Notes: generated from the letters alone by a model not told the origin. Shown: positions 31,940-39,709, counted from the stretch's first letter. The stretch is 64,000 nt of DNA from Lachnospiraceae bacterium (GCA_017615545.1 JAFZZY010000022.1:1-64000); one strand, 5' to 3'. Numbers and translations are program-made.

Positions 31940-32016
31940 ACCTCGAATTTGATTTGTATGAGGATTCGAGGGGCCATTTGATTTACATGTCTGGAAGGCA
32001 TTCGAATCCTCAGATG
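31940..32016. promoter_or_regulatory. Leader with competing inverted repeats before the DUF4417 cassette
   Basis: TGAGGATTCGA (31959-31969) is the exact reverse complement of 32002-32012. CCTCGAAT (31941-31948) is the reverse complement of 31964-31971. The middle arm can therefore pair with either side, giving two exclusive hairpins, the proximal one close to the ribosome site at about 31926-31936. Confidence 0.5.
31984..32016 (+). repeat. 33-bp direct repeat, copy B
   Basis: Same unit as 30529-30561 (28 of 33 identical), same orientation, 1455 bases away. It lies upstream of the minus-strand cassette. Confidence 0.75.
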
Positions 32017-32071
32017 TTTCGGAAGCAGATATTGGTAGTACTGCCTCACCTGTGCTACATATAATAGGTTA

Positions 32072-32083
32072 TTTGCATGCAAA
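32072..32083. promoter_or_regulatory. 12-bp palindrome TTTGCATGCAAA, operator candidate
   Basis: A perfect palindrome between the ImmA/IrrE gene end and the DUF4417 cassette. It would be well placed to bind the XRE repressor encoded at 32650-32985. Confidence 0.35.
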
Positions 32084-32105
32084 CAATAGAACCACATCCT
32101 TTCAC

Positions 32106-32663
32106 TTATTCTATTTCTATTCCTAATTGCATCAATATTTTCTGCTCATAATCGGTATAAGTAGCGGGACCATAATTGACCCATTTTTCGTAGTTTTCTT
32201 TTGCTATTGATGCAGCTTGAAACCCAATGTTAAAAGTAGCCATAATCCTTTCCACATTTTTTTCATCTAATAATGCGTGGATTAGAGGAGTGGGAGCTAG
32301 AGCATATTTGGCAAAGAACTTTGCCTCGGCTTCTTCCACCTTCCCCTCTTCAGTATGACCAAGAATATAGTGCCCGATTTCATGCATAATGGTTTGATGA
32401 ATTCTAGGGATATCAAGAGAGTCATCGTTATAGTAAATGCACCATTTATTATCAATGGTTTCCAGTGAAAAACCGTCGGGACTATAACGGAGGGCTTCCG
32501 CCTTTGCTTCTTCGTCGAGGCTGGAATATGGGATGATGGAAATACCCATCTTTGGTGCTAGCCTAAAAGGGGAAATGGGGATCTCATGAATTCCGCATTC
32601 TTCATACATATCTGCTACGGTATTCTTTATATATTCGTATGTTTCTGAATTAAGTTTCATCAT
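32106..32663 (-). CDS. ImmA/IrrE family metallo-endopeptidase
   Basis: A 185-residue zinc protease: HEIGHYILGH gives the HExxH motif, and the following acidic helix (EEAEAKFFAKYALAP) supplies the third ligand. In ICEBs1 of Bacillus, ImmA cleaves the repressor ImmR; in Deinococcus, IrrE cleaves DdrO. Here the partner is the XRE protein encoded just upstream, with a 14-base overlap, which fits the same induction logic. Two adjacent ATG codons (32663, 32660) can serve as start. Confidence 0.88.
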   Translation of the reverse strand: MMKLNSETYEYIKNTVADMYEECGIHEIPISPFRLAPKMGISIIPYSSLDEEAKAEALRYSPDGFSLETIDNKWCIYYNDDSLDIPRIHQTIMHEIGHYILGHTEEGKVEEAEAKFFAKYALAPTPLIHALLDEKNVERIMATFNIGFQAASIAKENYEKWVNYGPATYTDYEQKILMQLGIEIE

Positions 32664-32985
32664 CGTTTCCTTTGCCTAGTAATAACTGGATAAACTCCAT
32701 TTTTTCCTCTTTGGTCATTTGCGACGCATTACGTGCGATTAGTGATTTGGCGAATACTAAGTCGTTTTCTTTGTTCATTTCTTTATCGCCGCTGAGAAGA
32801 TCGTCTGCAGTTGTCCCCAAGGCTTTAGCTATTTTCATTAGATTTGATCCTCTCGGGATCCGGTCTCCTTTAATGTAATGGGAAATGGCTGACTCGGTGA
32901 GCCCGGTCATCTCGGATAACTGCTTCTGACTGATCTTCTTTTCGCTTAACATTTCTTTGATTCGGTAGGTTATTGTTCTTTCCAT
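32650..32985 (-). CDS. XRE family repressor (ImmR-like)
   Basis: A 111-residue protein. Residues 5-62 are a Cro/C1 HTH (MLSEKKISQKQLSEMTGLTE; SAISHYIKGDRIPRG; KIAKALGTTADDLLSG). The C-terminal tail is short and helical (MTKEEKMEFIQLLLGKG), which could be the part cut by the adjacent ImmA/IrrE protease. ATG at 32985 follows CAGGAGGAAGAAACC. A good minus-strand promoter lies about 50 bases upstream. Its control target within the island is probably its own promoter and perhaps the cassette. Confidence 0.85.
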   Translation of the reverse strand: MERTITYRIKEMLSEKKISQKQLSEMTGLTESAISHYIKGDRIPRGSNLMKIAKALGTTADDLLSGDKEMNKENDLVFAKSLIARNASQMTKEEKMEFIQLLLGKGNDDET

Positions 32986-33034
32986 GGTTTCTTCCTCCTG
33001 GGGTGTTTGGTGTTGTAGGAGCCTTTCTGAGATG

Positions 33035-33063
33035 AGTATAGCACAAAATTACAACAACGTCAA
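33035..33063 (-). promoter_or_regulatory. Promoter for the XRE-ImmA operon
   Basis: On the minus strand TTGACG (33063-33058) and TATACT (33040-33035) with a 17-base spacer. The surrounding bases repeat ACAACAA motifs (33041-33057, 33109-33116) that may be operator half-sites. Confidence 0.75.
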
Positions 33064-33220
33064 GTGGAAAAATCAATAAATTGGTGTTTCTTTGAAAAAA
33101 ACAACAAAATATAGTAATATAGGTTGCCATATTGGCAATTATCGCGGGGCGTAAACAAATTCCTCTTTCGTTTAGAGCATCGTAATGTGGCGGATTGTCA
33201 TCATGTATGGAAAGTACTTG

Positions 33221-33249
33221 TTTACATTTTCCGCGGGGAAGAGTATAAT
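33221..33249 (+). promoter_or_regulatory. Sigma-A promoter for the membrane protein gene at 33283
   Basis: TTTACA at 33221-33226 and TATAAT at 33244-33249 with a 17-base spacer. This marks the return to typical chromosomal composition after the AT-rich island. Confidence 0.75.
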
Positions 33250-33282
33250 AGAATGCAGTTGAGAAAAAAGGAGGAAACGTGA

Positions 33283-33870
33283 GTGGCAGTTTCTACGATA
33301 GGTTTTTTGATTATTTCTTTGTGCTTCCGGCCTACCGTGGGCGACACGATGGTCATCCCGGTATTGCCCGCAGTTTTGGGTTACTTTTTTGTGAGAAAGG
33401 GCCTGAAGCCGATCCGTCAGGAAAATGATACTTTAGGTATCAGTTACAAGATCTCTCAGATCGCGATGTTTGTGACCATCCCGTTCTTGGGACTGTATCT
33501 GGCAGGCGTCGAGAGTTGGTGTGCACCGCTTTATCATGCGATCAAATTTGCCGAGATCCTGACCGCGATCGTACTGGTCTACATCATCATCGAAGGCATC
33601 CACGGCATGGAAGACAAATACGGTTACATCATGGGTAGCGTGGATCTTCGCACCATGTGGAGCATCGTTACGGCGATCACCGCAGTGACCGAGGCAGCAC
33701 ATTATATCGAGAAGATCCCGATCTGGATCACCGCAGTTTTGCTCGTTGTTAAGTTGATGTTCCTGATCATGTTCATGCAGAAGTACATCGAGGCAGCGCA
33801 GTTGTACGACCGCCGCGATGCACAGGGCAAGATGAGCGAAGAAGAGAACGGACCTCGCTTCCGTCTGTAA
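33283..33870 (+). CDS. Hypothetical multi-pass membrane protein
   Basis: A 195-residue protein with about five membrane helices and a hydrophilic tail (RRDAQGKMSEEENGP). Helical parts contain acidic residues such as KFAEILTAIVLVYIIIEGIHG and EAAHYIEKIP. No transporter or enzyme motif is visible and no family is recognised. GTG start at 33283, with AAAAGGAGGAAA about 5-10 bases upstream. It is a single-gene unit ending at a strong bidirectional terminator. Confidence 0.62.
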   Translation: MAVSTIGFLIISLCFRPTVGDTMVIPVLPAVLGYFFVRKGLKPIRQENDTLGISYKISQIAMFVTIPFLGLYLAGVESWCAPLYHAIKFAEILTAIVLVYIIIEGIHGMEDKYGYIMGSVDLRTMWSIVTAITAVTEAAHYIEKIPIWITAVLLVVKLMFLIMFMQKYIEAAQLYDRRDAQGKMSEEENGPRFRL

Positions 33871-33891
33871 TAATTTTATAATAAGAAGTTA

Positions 33892-33920
33892 TAAGCCCCG
33901 AGGCAATGCCTCGGGGCTTA
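33892..33920. terminator. Bidirectional terminator, 13-bp perfect stem
   Basis: TAAGCCCCGAGGC (33892-33904) pairs with 33908-33920, loop AAT, with GTTTTTG after it on the plus strand. The minus-strand AraC-type gene ends at 33918, so both convergent genes use it. Confidence 0.9.
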
Positions 33921-34808
33921 GTTTTTGCGTTGTTGTGTGTGGGATGCACAGGTGTGACGTTTGCGATAGGCGGTCGGGCTTTCACCATGGTGCTTTGTGA
34001 AGACGGCGCTCAGGTAGCTCCGCCCGGAGAAGCCGCATTCGCGGGCAATGCATTCGAGGCTAGTGTCGGTGCGTTCCAACAACAGAGCGGCGCGATGCAG
34101 GCGGTACTGCTGAAGATATTCGATCGGACGGAGGCCGAAAGCTTCTTCGAAGAGACGTGACATTTGGTTTCGGGTAGTTCCTGAAGCCAAAACAGCCTGC
34201 TCGATGTCGGCCGCCCCGATAGGGGCGGAGTAGTTTTTTGAAATATAATCGATGGCTTGATGAAGCGGAGAGGTGGGGCCGAACCGAGCCTCCTTACCTG
34301 TACTTTTCATATCCGCCGGATGGCCGGCATAGGTAGCCCTCGAGGCCAGAGTTAGCAGAAAAGGATAGAGCAGACCCGCCGCGGTGAGATCACCGTAGAC
34401 CAGGTCCTTTTTCAGCGCATCATTGACCGATTCGGTCAGGTGAGACAGGGTTGAAGCCGGAAACCGACTGACCGGCGGAAGGTGGGAGAAGAGAGAGTGA
34501 GAAACCATCTTATCCTCAAAGCCATAAATGCAGAGACTGCCGACTGCAGCGCTTCCTGCGGAAACTTTGTAGGAGCAGGAACTCTTCGAGAAATACACCT
34601 GACCAGCCGAAAACGAACCCTCGGGCGCGTCCTTCGTGGCGTCGGACGCGCTTAGGCACACGACACCCGAAAGCACCAGGACCAGATGCGGCCCCCATAA
34701 CGTCACATCCGCCACCTGCTTCCGTAACGTCAACTCGACCACACGCGCTGGCACCGGAAACACCGGAAAAAGTCGCTTAGGATAAAAAGGACTAAAGTCG
34801 GAAATCAT
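33918..34808 (-). CDS. AraC family transcriptional regulator
   Basis: A 296-residue protein. The C-terminal third is a double-HTH AraC domain: IDYISKNYSAPIGAADIEQA, SRLFEEAFGLRPIEYLQQYR (first and spacer helices), LERTDTSLECIARECGFSGR, and SYLSAVFTKHHGESPTAYR. The N-terminal part looks like a cupin-type ligand domain (WGPHLVLVLSGVVCLSA). Start chosen at 34808 (MISDFSPFYPKR) with CTGGAG 10 bases upstream. It is divergent from prmA with a 180-base gap. Sugar or other ligand not predictable. Confidence 0.82.
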   Translation of the reverse strand: MISDFSPFYPKRLFPVFPVPARVVELTLRKQVADVTLWGPHLVLVLSGVVCLSASDATKDAPEGSFSAGQVYFSKSSCSYKVSAGSAAVGSLCIYGFEDKMVSHSLFSHLPPVSRFPASTLSHLTESVNDALKKDLVYGDLTAAGLLYPFLLTLASRATYAGHPADMKSTGKEARFGPTSPLHQAIDYISKNYSAPIGAADIEQAVLASGTTRNQMSRLFEEAFGLRPIEYLQQYRLHRAALLLERTDTSLECIARECGFSGRSYLSAVFTKHHGESPTAYRKRHTCASHTQQRKN

Positions 34809-34876
34809 ACTAATAGCACTCCAGGATTGAATTTGCTTTTGCTTTTCGATGCACACGCCGCGATCGCGACTTCCCC

Positions 34877-34905
34877 TTGCACATTTTGGGAAGGTGTTGT
34901 AAGAT
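34877..34905 (+). promoter_or_regulatory. Probable promoter for the prmA operon
   Basis: TTGCAC at 34877-34882 and TAAGAT at 34900-34905 with a 17-base spacer. Confidence 0.5.
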
Positions 34906-34988
34906 GTAAGATGGCGGGTTGGGCGCATGCCCGAGTTCAGACCCGCGGGGACGTTGCGCGAAGACGCGGCGGACCGGATAGGATTTTT

Positions 34989-35951
34989 ATGAAGTGGAAT
35001 AAGTTTACATTGCATACAACTACGGCGGCGATCGATTTCGTCGGCGAATTATTTGATGAGATCGGCATCGTCGGAATGGAGATCGAGGACAATGTCCCTC
35101 TGACCGAGGCGGAAACGAAGGGCATGTTCATCGACATCCTGCCCGAGCTGGGCCCGGACGACGGAACCGCTCGCATCAGCTTCTATTTGGACAATACGTA
35201 CGACATCCCGGCGACGCTGAAAGCGGTGCGCGAGGGTATGCAGGAGATCGGTCAGTTCGTGCCGGTCGGAAGCCTCGAGATCGACGCTTCCGAGACGGAA
35301 GATAAGGACTGGATGAACAACTGGAAGGAGTTCTTCAAGCCTTTCACCGTGGATGATATCCTGATCAAACCGACCTGGGAGACCGTTCCCGAAGAGCACA
35401 AAGACAAGCTTCTTGTGCAGATCGACCCGGGCACGGCGTTCGGTACCGGCATGCATGAAACGACGCAGCTGTGTATCCGTGCACTGCGCAAATATCTGAA
35501 AGAGGGCGACCACGTGCTGGATGTGGGCTGCGGAAGCGGCATCCTGTCCATCACGTCGATCCTGTTGGGCGCGGCCGACGCGGTCGGAACCGACCTCGAC
35601 GAGGCGGCGATCGTGGCGACCAACGAAAACCGTGAGGCGAACGACATTGCCCCCGAGAAACTGCGTGTGCTCACGGGCAATATCATCAGCGACCCCGCGA
35701 TCAAAGACGCGGTCGGCTACGGCTGCTATGATGTGGTCGTTGCGAACATCCTGGCGGAAGTCATCGTGCCGTTGCAGGACGTGATCGCGCCGCATTTGAA
35801 GCAGGGCGGCATCTTTATCACATCGGGTATCATCAACCTGAAGGAGGAGACCGTTCGCGAGGCGCTCGAGGCGAACCCTGCGTTTGAGATCCTCGAGGTA
35901 AATCATCAGAAGGATTGGGTGAGCTTCGTCTGCCGTAAGGTCGGGGAGTAG
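34989..35951 (+). CDS. prmA: Ribosomal protein L11 methyltransferase PrmA
   Basis: A 320-residue SAM-dependent enzyme that trimethylates ribosomal protein L11. N-terminal substrate-binding domain starts MKWNKFTLHTTTAAIDFVGE. The catalytic part has DPGTAFGTGMHETTQLC, the SAM loop VLDVGCGSGILSI and VANILAEVIVPL (the N-P-P-Y-like NIL motif of PrmA). ATG at 34989 is chosen by family start and an AGGA site; the frame is open further upstream without similarity. rsmE follows by 3 bases, a common pairing in Firmicutes. Confidence 0.92.
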   Translation: MKWNKFTLHTTTAAIDFVGELFDEIGIVGMEIEDNVPLTEAETKGMFIDILPELGPDDGTARISFYLDNTYDIPATLKAVREGMQEIGQFVPVGSLEIDASETEDKDWMNNWKEFFKPFTVDDILIKPTWETVPEEHKDKLLVQIDPGTAFGTGMHETTQLCIRALRKYLKEGDHVLDVGCGSGILSITSILLGAADAVGTDLDEAAIVATNENREANDIAPEKLRVLTGNIISDPAIKDAVGYGCYDVVVANILAEVIVPLQDVIAPHLKQGGIFITSGIINLKEETVREALEANPAFEILEVNHQKDWVSFVCRKVGE

Positions 35952-35954
35952 ATT

Positions 35955-36737
35955 ATGCAACGATTTTTTGTGTGGCCGGAACAGATCGCGGACGGCTATG
36001 TCCGGATCGGCGGCGACGATTATACACATATTCGGAACGCGCTACGGATGCGCGCCGGCGAGGCATTCATGGTGAGTGTACAGGCGGGCGATTCGCGGGA
36101 AATGTCGAGCGGAGAGTACTACTGCATTCTCGAGGGCTTCGATCCGGAGCGACTGGAGGCCGTGGCGAAGATCGCGTATTTCCAGGAGAGTCAGCAGGAA
36201 CTGCCGTGCGAGATCACGCTGTACCAGGGTTTGCCGAAGTCCGAGAAGATGGAATTCATCATCCAAAAGGCAGTGGAGCTCGGGGCGGTCAGGATCGTTC
36301 CCGTGGCCATGAAGCGCTGCGTGGTGAAACTCGAGGCGGACCGCAAAGACAAGAAGACCTCCCGGTGGCAGGCCATCGCGGAGAGCGCGGCGAAGCAGTG
36401 CGGACGGGCACGGATCCCGGAGATTTCCGGCGTGCTTTCGTACGCCGAGGCAGTGCGCGAAGCATCGGCCGCGGACGTATTTCTGGTGCCCTATGAAAAC
36501 GAGAAGGGCATGGCAGAGACGCGACGCATCGTGTCGCAGATCGCGCCGGGGCAGAAGATCGCCATGATGATCGGCCCGGAGGGCGGCTTCGACGAGGATG
36601 AGATCCGGCTGGCACGCGAGGCCGGCGGACATACGATCTCCCTCGGAAAGCGGATCCTGCGCACGGAGACGGCGGGCATGTGCCTGCTTTCGATCCTGAT
36701 GTTCCATTTGGAAGAAAGTGAAACCGGAGATAAGTAA
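35955..36737 (+). CDS. rsmE: 16S rRNA (uracil1498-N3)-methyltransferase RsmE
   Basis: A 260-residue SPOUT-family methyltransferase that modifies U1498 in the decoding region of 16S rRNA. Motifs: N-terminal RFFVWPEQI, IRNALRMRAGEAF, LYQGLPKSEKMEFIIQKAVE (ELG follows), RCVVK, and the knotted C-terminal MIGPEGGFDEDEI...SLGKRILRTETAGM. Length is normal. It begins 3 bases after prmA, and its end overlaps nothing; the next gene starts one base after its stop. Confidence 0.92.
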   Translation: MQRFFVWPEQIADGYVRIGGDDYTHIRNALRMRAGEAFMVSVQAGDSREMSSGEYYCILEGFDPERLEAVAKIAYFQESQQELPCEITLYQGLPKSEKMEFIIQKAVELGAVRIVPVAMKRCVVKLEADRKDKKTSRWQAIAESAAKQCGRARIPEISGVLSYAEAVREASAADVFLVPYENEKGMAETRRIVSQIAPGQKIAMMIGPEGGFDEDEIRLAREAGGHTISLGKRILRTETAGMCLLSILMFHLEESETGDK

Positions 36738-36738
36738 G

Positions 36739-37941
36739 ATGAGAGAGATCTATTTGGATAATTCCGCGACGACGCGACCGCTCGACGAGGTGCGCGCGAT
36801 CGTATCGCAGATGATGGAGTCCGACTACGGAAACCCTTCCTCCATGCACCAAAAGGGCGTGGACGCGGAGGCTGCGGTGCGGGCGGCGAAAGAGCAGGTC
36901 GCTCGTGCGCTGGGCTTTGAGCTCCGCATGAAACCGTACGATCGCGAGATCCTGTTCACATCCTGCGGAACCGAGTCGGATAACCTGGCCATCATCGGAA
37001 CGGCGTTGGCATATAAGCGGAGCGGAACGCACATTATCACGACACAGGTGGAGCATCCCGCTGTGTTGCAGACGATGGAATATTTGAAGGAGCAGGGCTT
37101 CCGCGTGTCCTACCTGCCCGTAGACGCGTACGGACGCGTTTCGGTGGAGGCTGTCCGCGAGGCACTTTGCGAGGACACGATCCTCGTTTCGATCATGGCG
37201 GTCAATAACGAGGTCGGCGCGATGATGCCGATCGCGCAGATCGGCGCCATGCTCAAAAAAGAGCGGCCGAACGTCATTTTCCACGTGGACGCGGTCCAGG
37301 GCTTCACGAAGATGGACCTGCTTCCGAAGAAGATGGGCATCGACCTGATGTCGATCAGTGGCCACAAGATCCACGGCCCGAAGGGCATCGCCGTTCTGTA
37401 CGTGGACGATCGCGTGAAACTGCGCCCGATCCTGTTCGGCGGCGGTCAGCAGCAGGGACTTCGGTCCGGCACGGAAAATGTTCCGGGCATCGCAGGAATC
37501 GGCCTGGCTGCGAAGATGCTGAGTGAGACGAAGCGGGAAGACATCGAGCGACTGTATGAACTGAAAGAATTCTTCGTGAACGGTCTTCGAGAGATCCCGG
37601 GCATCAAGGTGCACGGCATTCCGACCGACAACGATAACGAACCGGACATCCGGGCGACGGCGCCGCACATCGTGAGCGCAGGCTTTTCGGGCCTTTCGAA
37701 GGCGGAAGTCCTGCTGCATGCGCTGGAGGAGCGGGGCATCTACGTGTCCTCGGGCTCCGCGTGCGCGTCCAACAAACCCGCGGTCTCAGCGACGCTGAAG
37801 GCCATGGGCATCCAGAAGGAATATCTGGAAGCGACCCTTCGCTTCAGTTTTTCGGTGCAGACGACGAAGGAGGATCTTATCGCGACCCTCGACGCGCTGC
37901 GCACACTGTATCCGGCCCTGAGCCGCTTTTCAAGGAGATAA
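36739..37941 (+). CDS. Cysteine desulfurase, probably for tRNA thiolation (NifZ-like)
   Basis: A 400-residue PLP enzyme: MREIYLDNSATTRPL, GTESDNLAI, HVDAVQGF, PLP lysine in SISGHKIHGPKG, and active-site cysteine in SSGSACASNKP. It is shorter around the active loop than the NifS at 6641. It lies 3 bases before thiI, the arrangement known for Bacillus NifZ-ThiI, where this desulfurase supplies sulfur for 4-thiouridine in tRNA. ATG at 36739 follows CCGGAGATAAGTAAG; a GTG further up lies inside rsmE. Confidence 0.9.
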   Translation: MREIYLDNSATTRPLDEVRAIVSQMMESDYGNPSSMHQKGVDAEAAVRAAKEQVARALGFELRMKPYDREILFTSCGTESDNLAIIGTALAYKRSGTHIITTQVEHPAVLQTMEYLKEQGFRVSYLPVDAYGRVSVEAVREALCEDTILVSIMAVNNEVGAMMPIAQIGAMLKKERPNVIFHVDAVQGFTKMDLLPKKMGIDLMSISGHKIHGPKGIAVLYVDDRVKLRPILFGGGQQQGLRSGTENVPGIAGIGLAAKMLSETKREDIERLYELKEFFVNGLREIPGIKVHGIPTDNDNEPDIRATAPHIVSAGFSGLSKAEVLLHALEERGIYVSSGSACASNKPAVSATLKAMGIQKEYLEATLRFSFSVQTTKEDLIATLDALRTLYPALSRFSRR

Positions 37942-37944
37942 AAG

Positions 37945-39141
37945 ATGAGCAATCATTACATGTTTTTGATCAAATATGCGGAGATCGCGATCAAAGGAAA
38001 GAACCGTCACTTGTTCGAGGACGCGCTCTGCAAGCAGATCCGCCACGCCATCAAGAATTACGGGATCACGGGCAGTGTAAGCAAGCAGCCCGGCCGCATC
38101 TACCTCGAGACGGAAGATGCCGAGACCTACGATGACGATAAAGTCTGCGAGGCACTCCAGCACGTGTTCGGAATCACGGCGATCTGTCCGGTGAAGCAGA
38201 TCCCGGTCATGGAGTTTGACGAGCTGACCGGCGAAGTGATCCGCTACATGGAGGAGACCTACGGAAAGGATTGCGAGCTTTCGTTCAAGGTGTTCGCGCG
38301 CCGCATCAAGCGGACCTATCCGGTCGATTCACAGACCATGAACGCGACCCTTGGTGAGAAGATCCTCGACGCATTTCCCGCGATGCACGTGGACGTGGTG
38401 AACCCGCAGATCCCGTTGCACGTCGAGGTGCGTGAGAAGGTCATCAACATCTATTCCCTGGAGATCCCGGGTCCCGGCGGCATGCCCGTCGGCTCGAACG
38501 GCAAATCCATGCTGCTTCTGTCGGGCGGTATCGACAGCCCGGTCGCAGGTTACATGATCGCAAAGCGCGGCGTAAAGATCGACGCCGTTTACTTCCATGC
38601 GCCGCCCTATACCAGCGAGCGCGCGAAGCAGAAGGTCGTGGACCTGGCATGTCAGGTAGCAAAGTATGCCGGCCCGATCCCGCTGTACGTGGTCAATTTT
38701 ACCGACATCCAGATGTACATCTACGAGCAATGTCCGCATGAGGAACTGACCATCATCATGCGCCGCTATATGATGCGCATTGCCCAGCAGATCGCGGAGA
38801 ATTCCGGCTGCCTGGGGCTGATCACGGGTGAAAGCATCGGCCAGGTGGCATCCCAGACCATCGCCTCCCTTTCGGTGACGAATGAAGTCTGCACCATGCC
38901 CGTATTCCGGCCGCTGGTCGGTTTTGATAAACAGGAGATCATTGAGATCGCGAATAAGATTGGAACGTTCGAGACGTCGATCCTGCCGTACGAAGACTGC
39001 TGCACGATCTTCGTGGCAAAACACCCTGTGACTAAGCCGAGCGCGAAAGTCATCCGGGCATCCGAACGTCATTTGGAAGAAAAGATCGATGAGATGGTTA
39101 AGACCGCGATCGAAAGCGCGGAGATGATCTGGTGTAAATAA
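37945..39141 (+). CDS. thiI: tRNA 4-thiouridine synthase ThiI
   Basis: A 398-residue enzyme that makes s4U8 in tRNA. Domains: an N-terminal ferredoxin-like part (MFLIKYAEIAIKGKNR), THUMP (about 60-165), and the PP-loop ATPase SGGIDSPVAGYMIAKRG (about 190-206). The C-terminus ends after the EDCCTIFVAKHPVTKP motif and lacks the rhodanese domain of E. coli ThiI, as in other Firmicutes, where the adjacent NifS-like protein gives the sulfur. AAGGAGATAAAAG precedes the ATG. Followed by a terminator. Confidence 0.93.
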   Translation: MSNHYMFLIKYAEIAIKGKNRHLFEDALCKQIRHAIKNYGITGSVSKQPGRIYLETEDAETYDDDKVCEALQHVFGITAICPVKQIPVMEFDELTGEVIRYMEETYGKDCELSFKVFARRIKRTYPVDSQTMNATLGEKILDAFPAMHVDVVNPQIPLHVEVREKVINIYSLEIPGPGGMPVGSNGKSMLLLSGGIDSPVAGYMIAKRGVKIDAVYFHAPPYTSERAKQKVVDLACQVAKYAGPIPLYVVNFTDIQMYIYEQCPHEELTIIMRRYMMRIAQQIAENSGCLGLITGESIGQVASQTIASLSVTNEVCTMPVFRPLVGFDKQEIIEIANKIGTFETSILPYEDCCTIFVAKHPVTKPSAKVIRASERHLEEKIDEMVKTAIESAEMIWCK

Positions 39142-39176
39142 GGCGAGGCCTTACACACATTGTAGAACAACAAAAT

Positions 39177-39204
39177 AAGCGGGTGGCACGACCGCCACCC
39201 GCTT
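39177..39204 (+). terminator. Rho-independent terminator after thiI
   Basis: AAGCGGGTGGC (39177-39187) pairs with GCCACCCGCTT (39194-39204). A modest T-tract follows. The next 195 bases contain no gene I can support. Confidence 0.75.
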
Positions 39205-39398
39205 TCAACCGTCATAAACTATATTGAATGATATCTATGATACCACGGATTTCTCCGTGCTTCGCACTCTCGAAATCCTACAAACATTCGCCGCCCTATC
39301 GCTTTCCTTCGGAAATCGGTTCGGCTCATGTTTGTTCGGCTCTCAAGGTCACAAAATCGTATGCAAGCATCCGATTTGTGGACTTTTCGAGCCTAGTA

Positions 39399-39632
39399 TC
39401 ATTCGATAATATAAGGCTTAAGAACTTCCAAAATAGTGTCGAGGTTTTCCTCTGCGTGGATGTTCAAGTCGATCGGCTTAGAAAGATCCAGGCTGAAGAT
39501 ACCCATAATGGATTTAGCGTCAATAACGTATCTGCCGGACACCAGATCGAAATCGGTATCGAATTTAGCAAGGTCATTAACGAAGGACTTTACCTTGTCA
39601 ATAGAGTTTAAAGAAATCTGAACGGTTTTCAT
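39399..39632 (-). CDS. HPr-like protein lacking the active-site histidine
   Basis: A 77-residue protein with the HPr fold pattern: strand MKTVQISLN, helix, strand, KSIMGIFSLDLSKPI (regulatory Ser region, Ser41) and a last helix LDTILEVLK. The phosphocarrier motif GLHARPA is absent; residues 10-16 read SIDKVKS, so PEP-dependent phosphorylation at His15 is not possible. The Ser site with KSIMG is kept, as in Crh-like proteins. Start at 39632 with AAGGAGGTGG; the GTG 12 bases up lies in the ribosome site. Confidence 0.78.
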   Translation of the reverse strand: MKTVQISLNSIDKVKSFVNDLAKFDTDFDLVSGRYVIDAKSIMGIFSLDLSKPIDLNIHAEENLDTILEVLKPYIIE

Positions 39633-39681
39633 GATAAAAACCACCTCCTTTTACGTTAGTGCGTCACAGACGCCTACAATA

Positions 39682-39709
39682 ATAGTAGCATCTTTTTTGA
39701 AATTGTCAA
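39682..39709 (-). promoter_or_regulatory. Promoter for the HPr-like gene
   Basis: On the minus strand TTGACA (39709-39704) and TACTAT (39687-39682), 16-base spacer. It lies 30 bases before the divergent mtaB start. Confidence 0.65.

Noticed and set aside
31984..32016. tRNA-like segment GGCATTCGAATCC
   Set aside because: It recalls the T-arm of a tRNA, but no matching acceptor, D-arm or anticodon stem can be drawn around it. It is the direct repeat described above.
39224..39398. Short frames of about 60 codons after thiI
   Set aside because: No ribosome site, no similarity, and low coding character. The segment is better read as non-coding 3' region.
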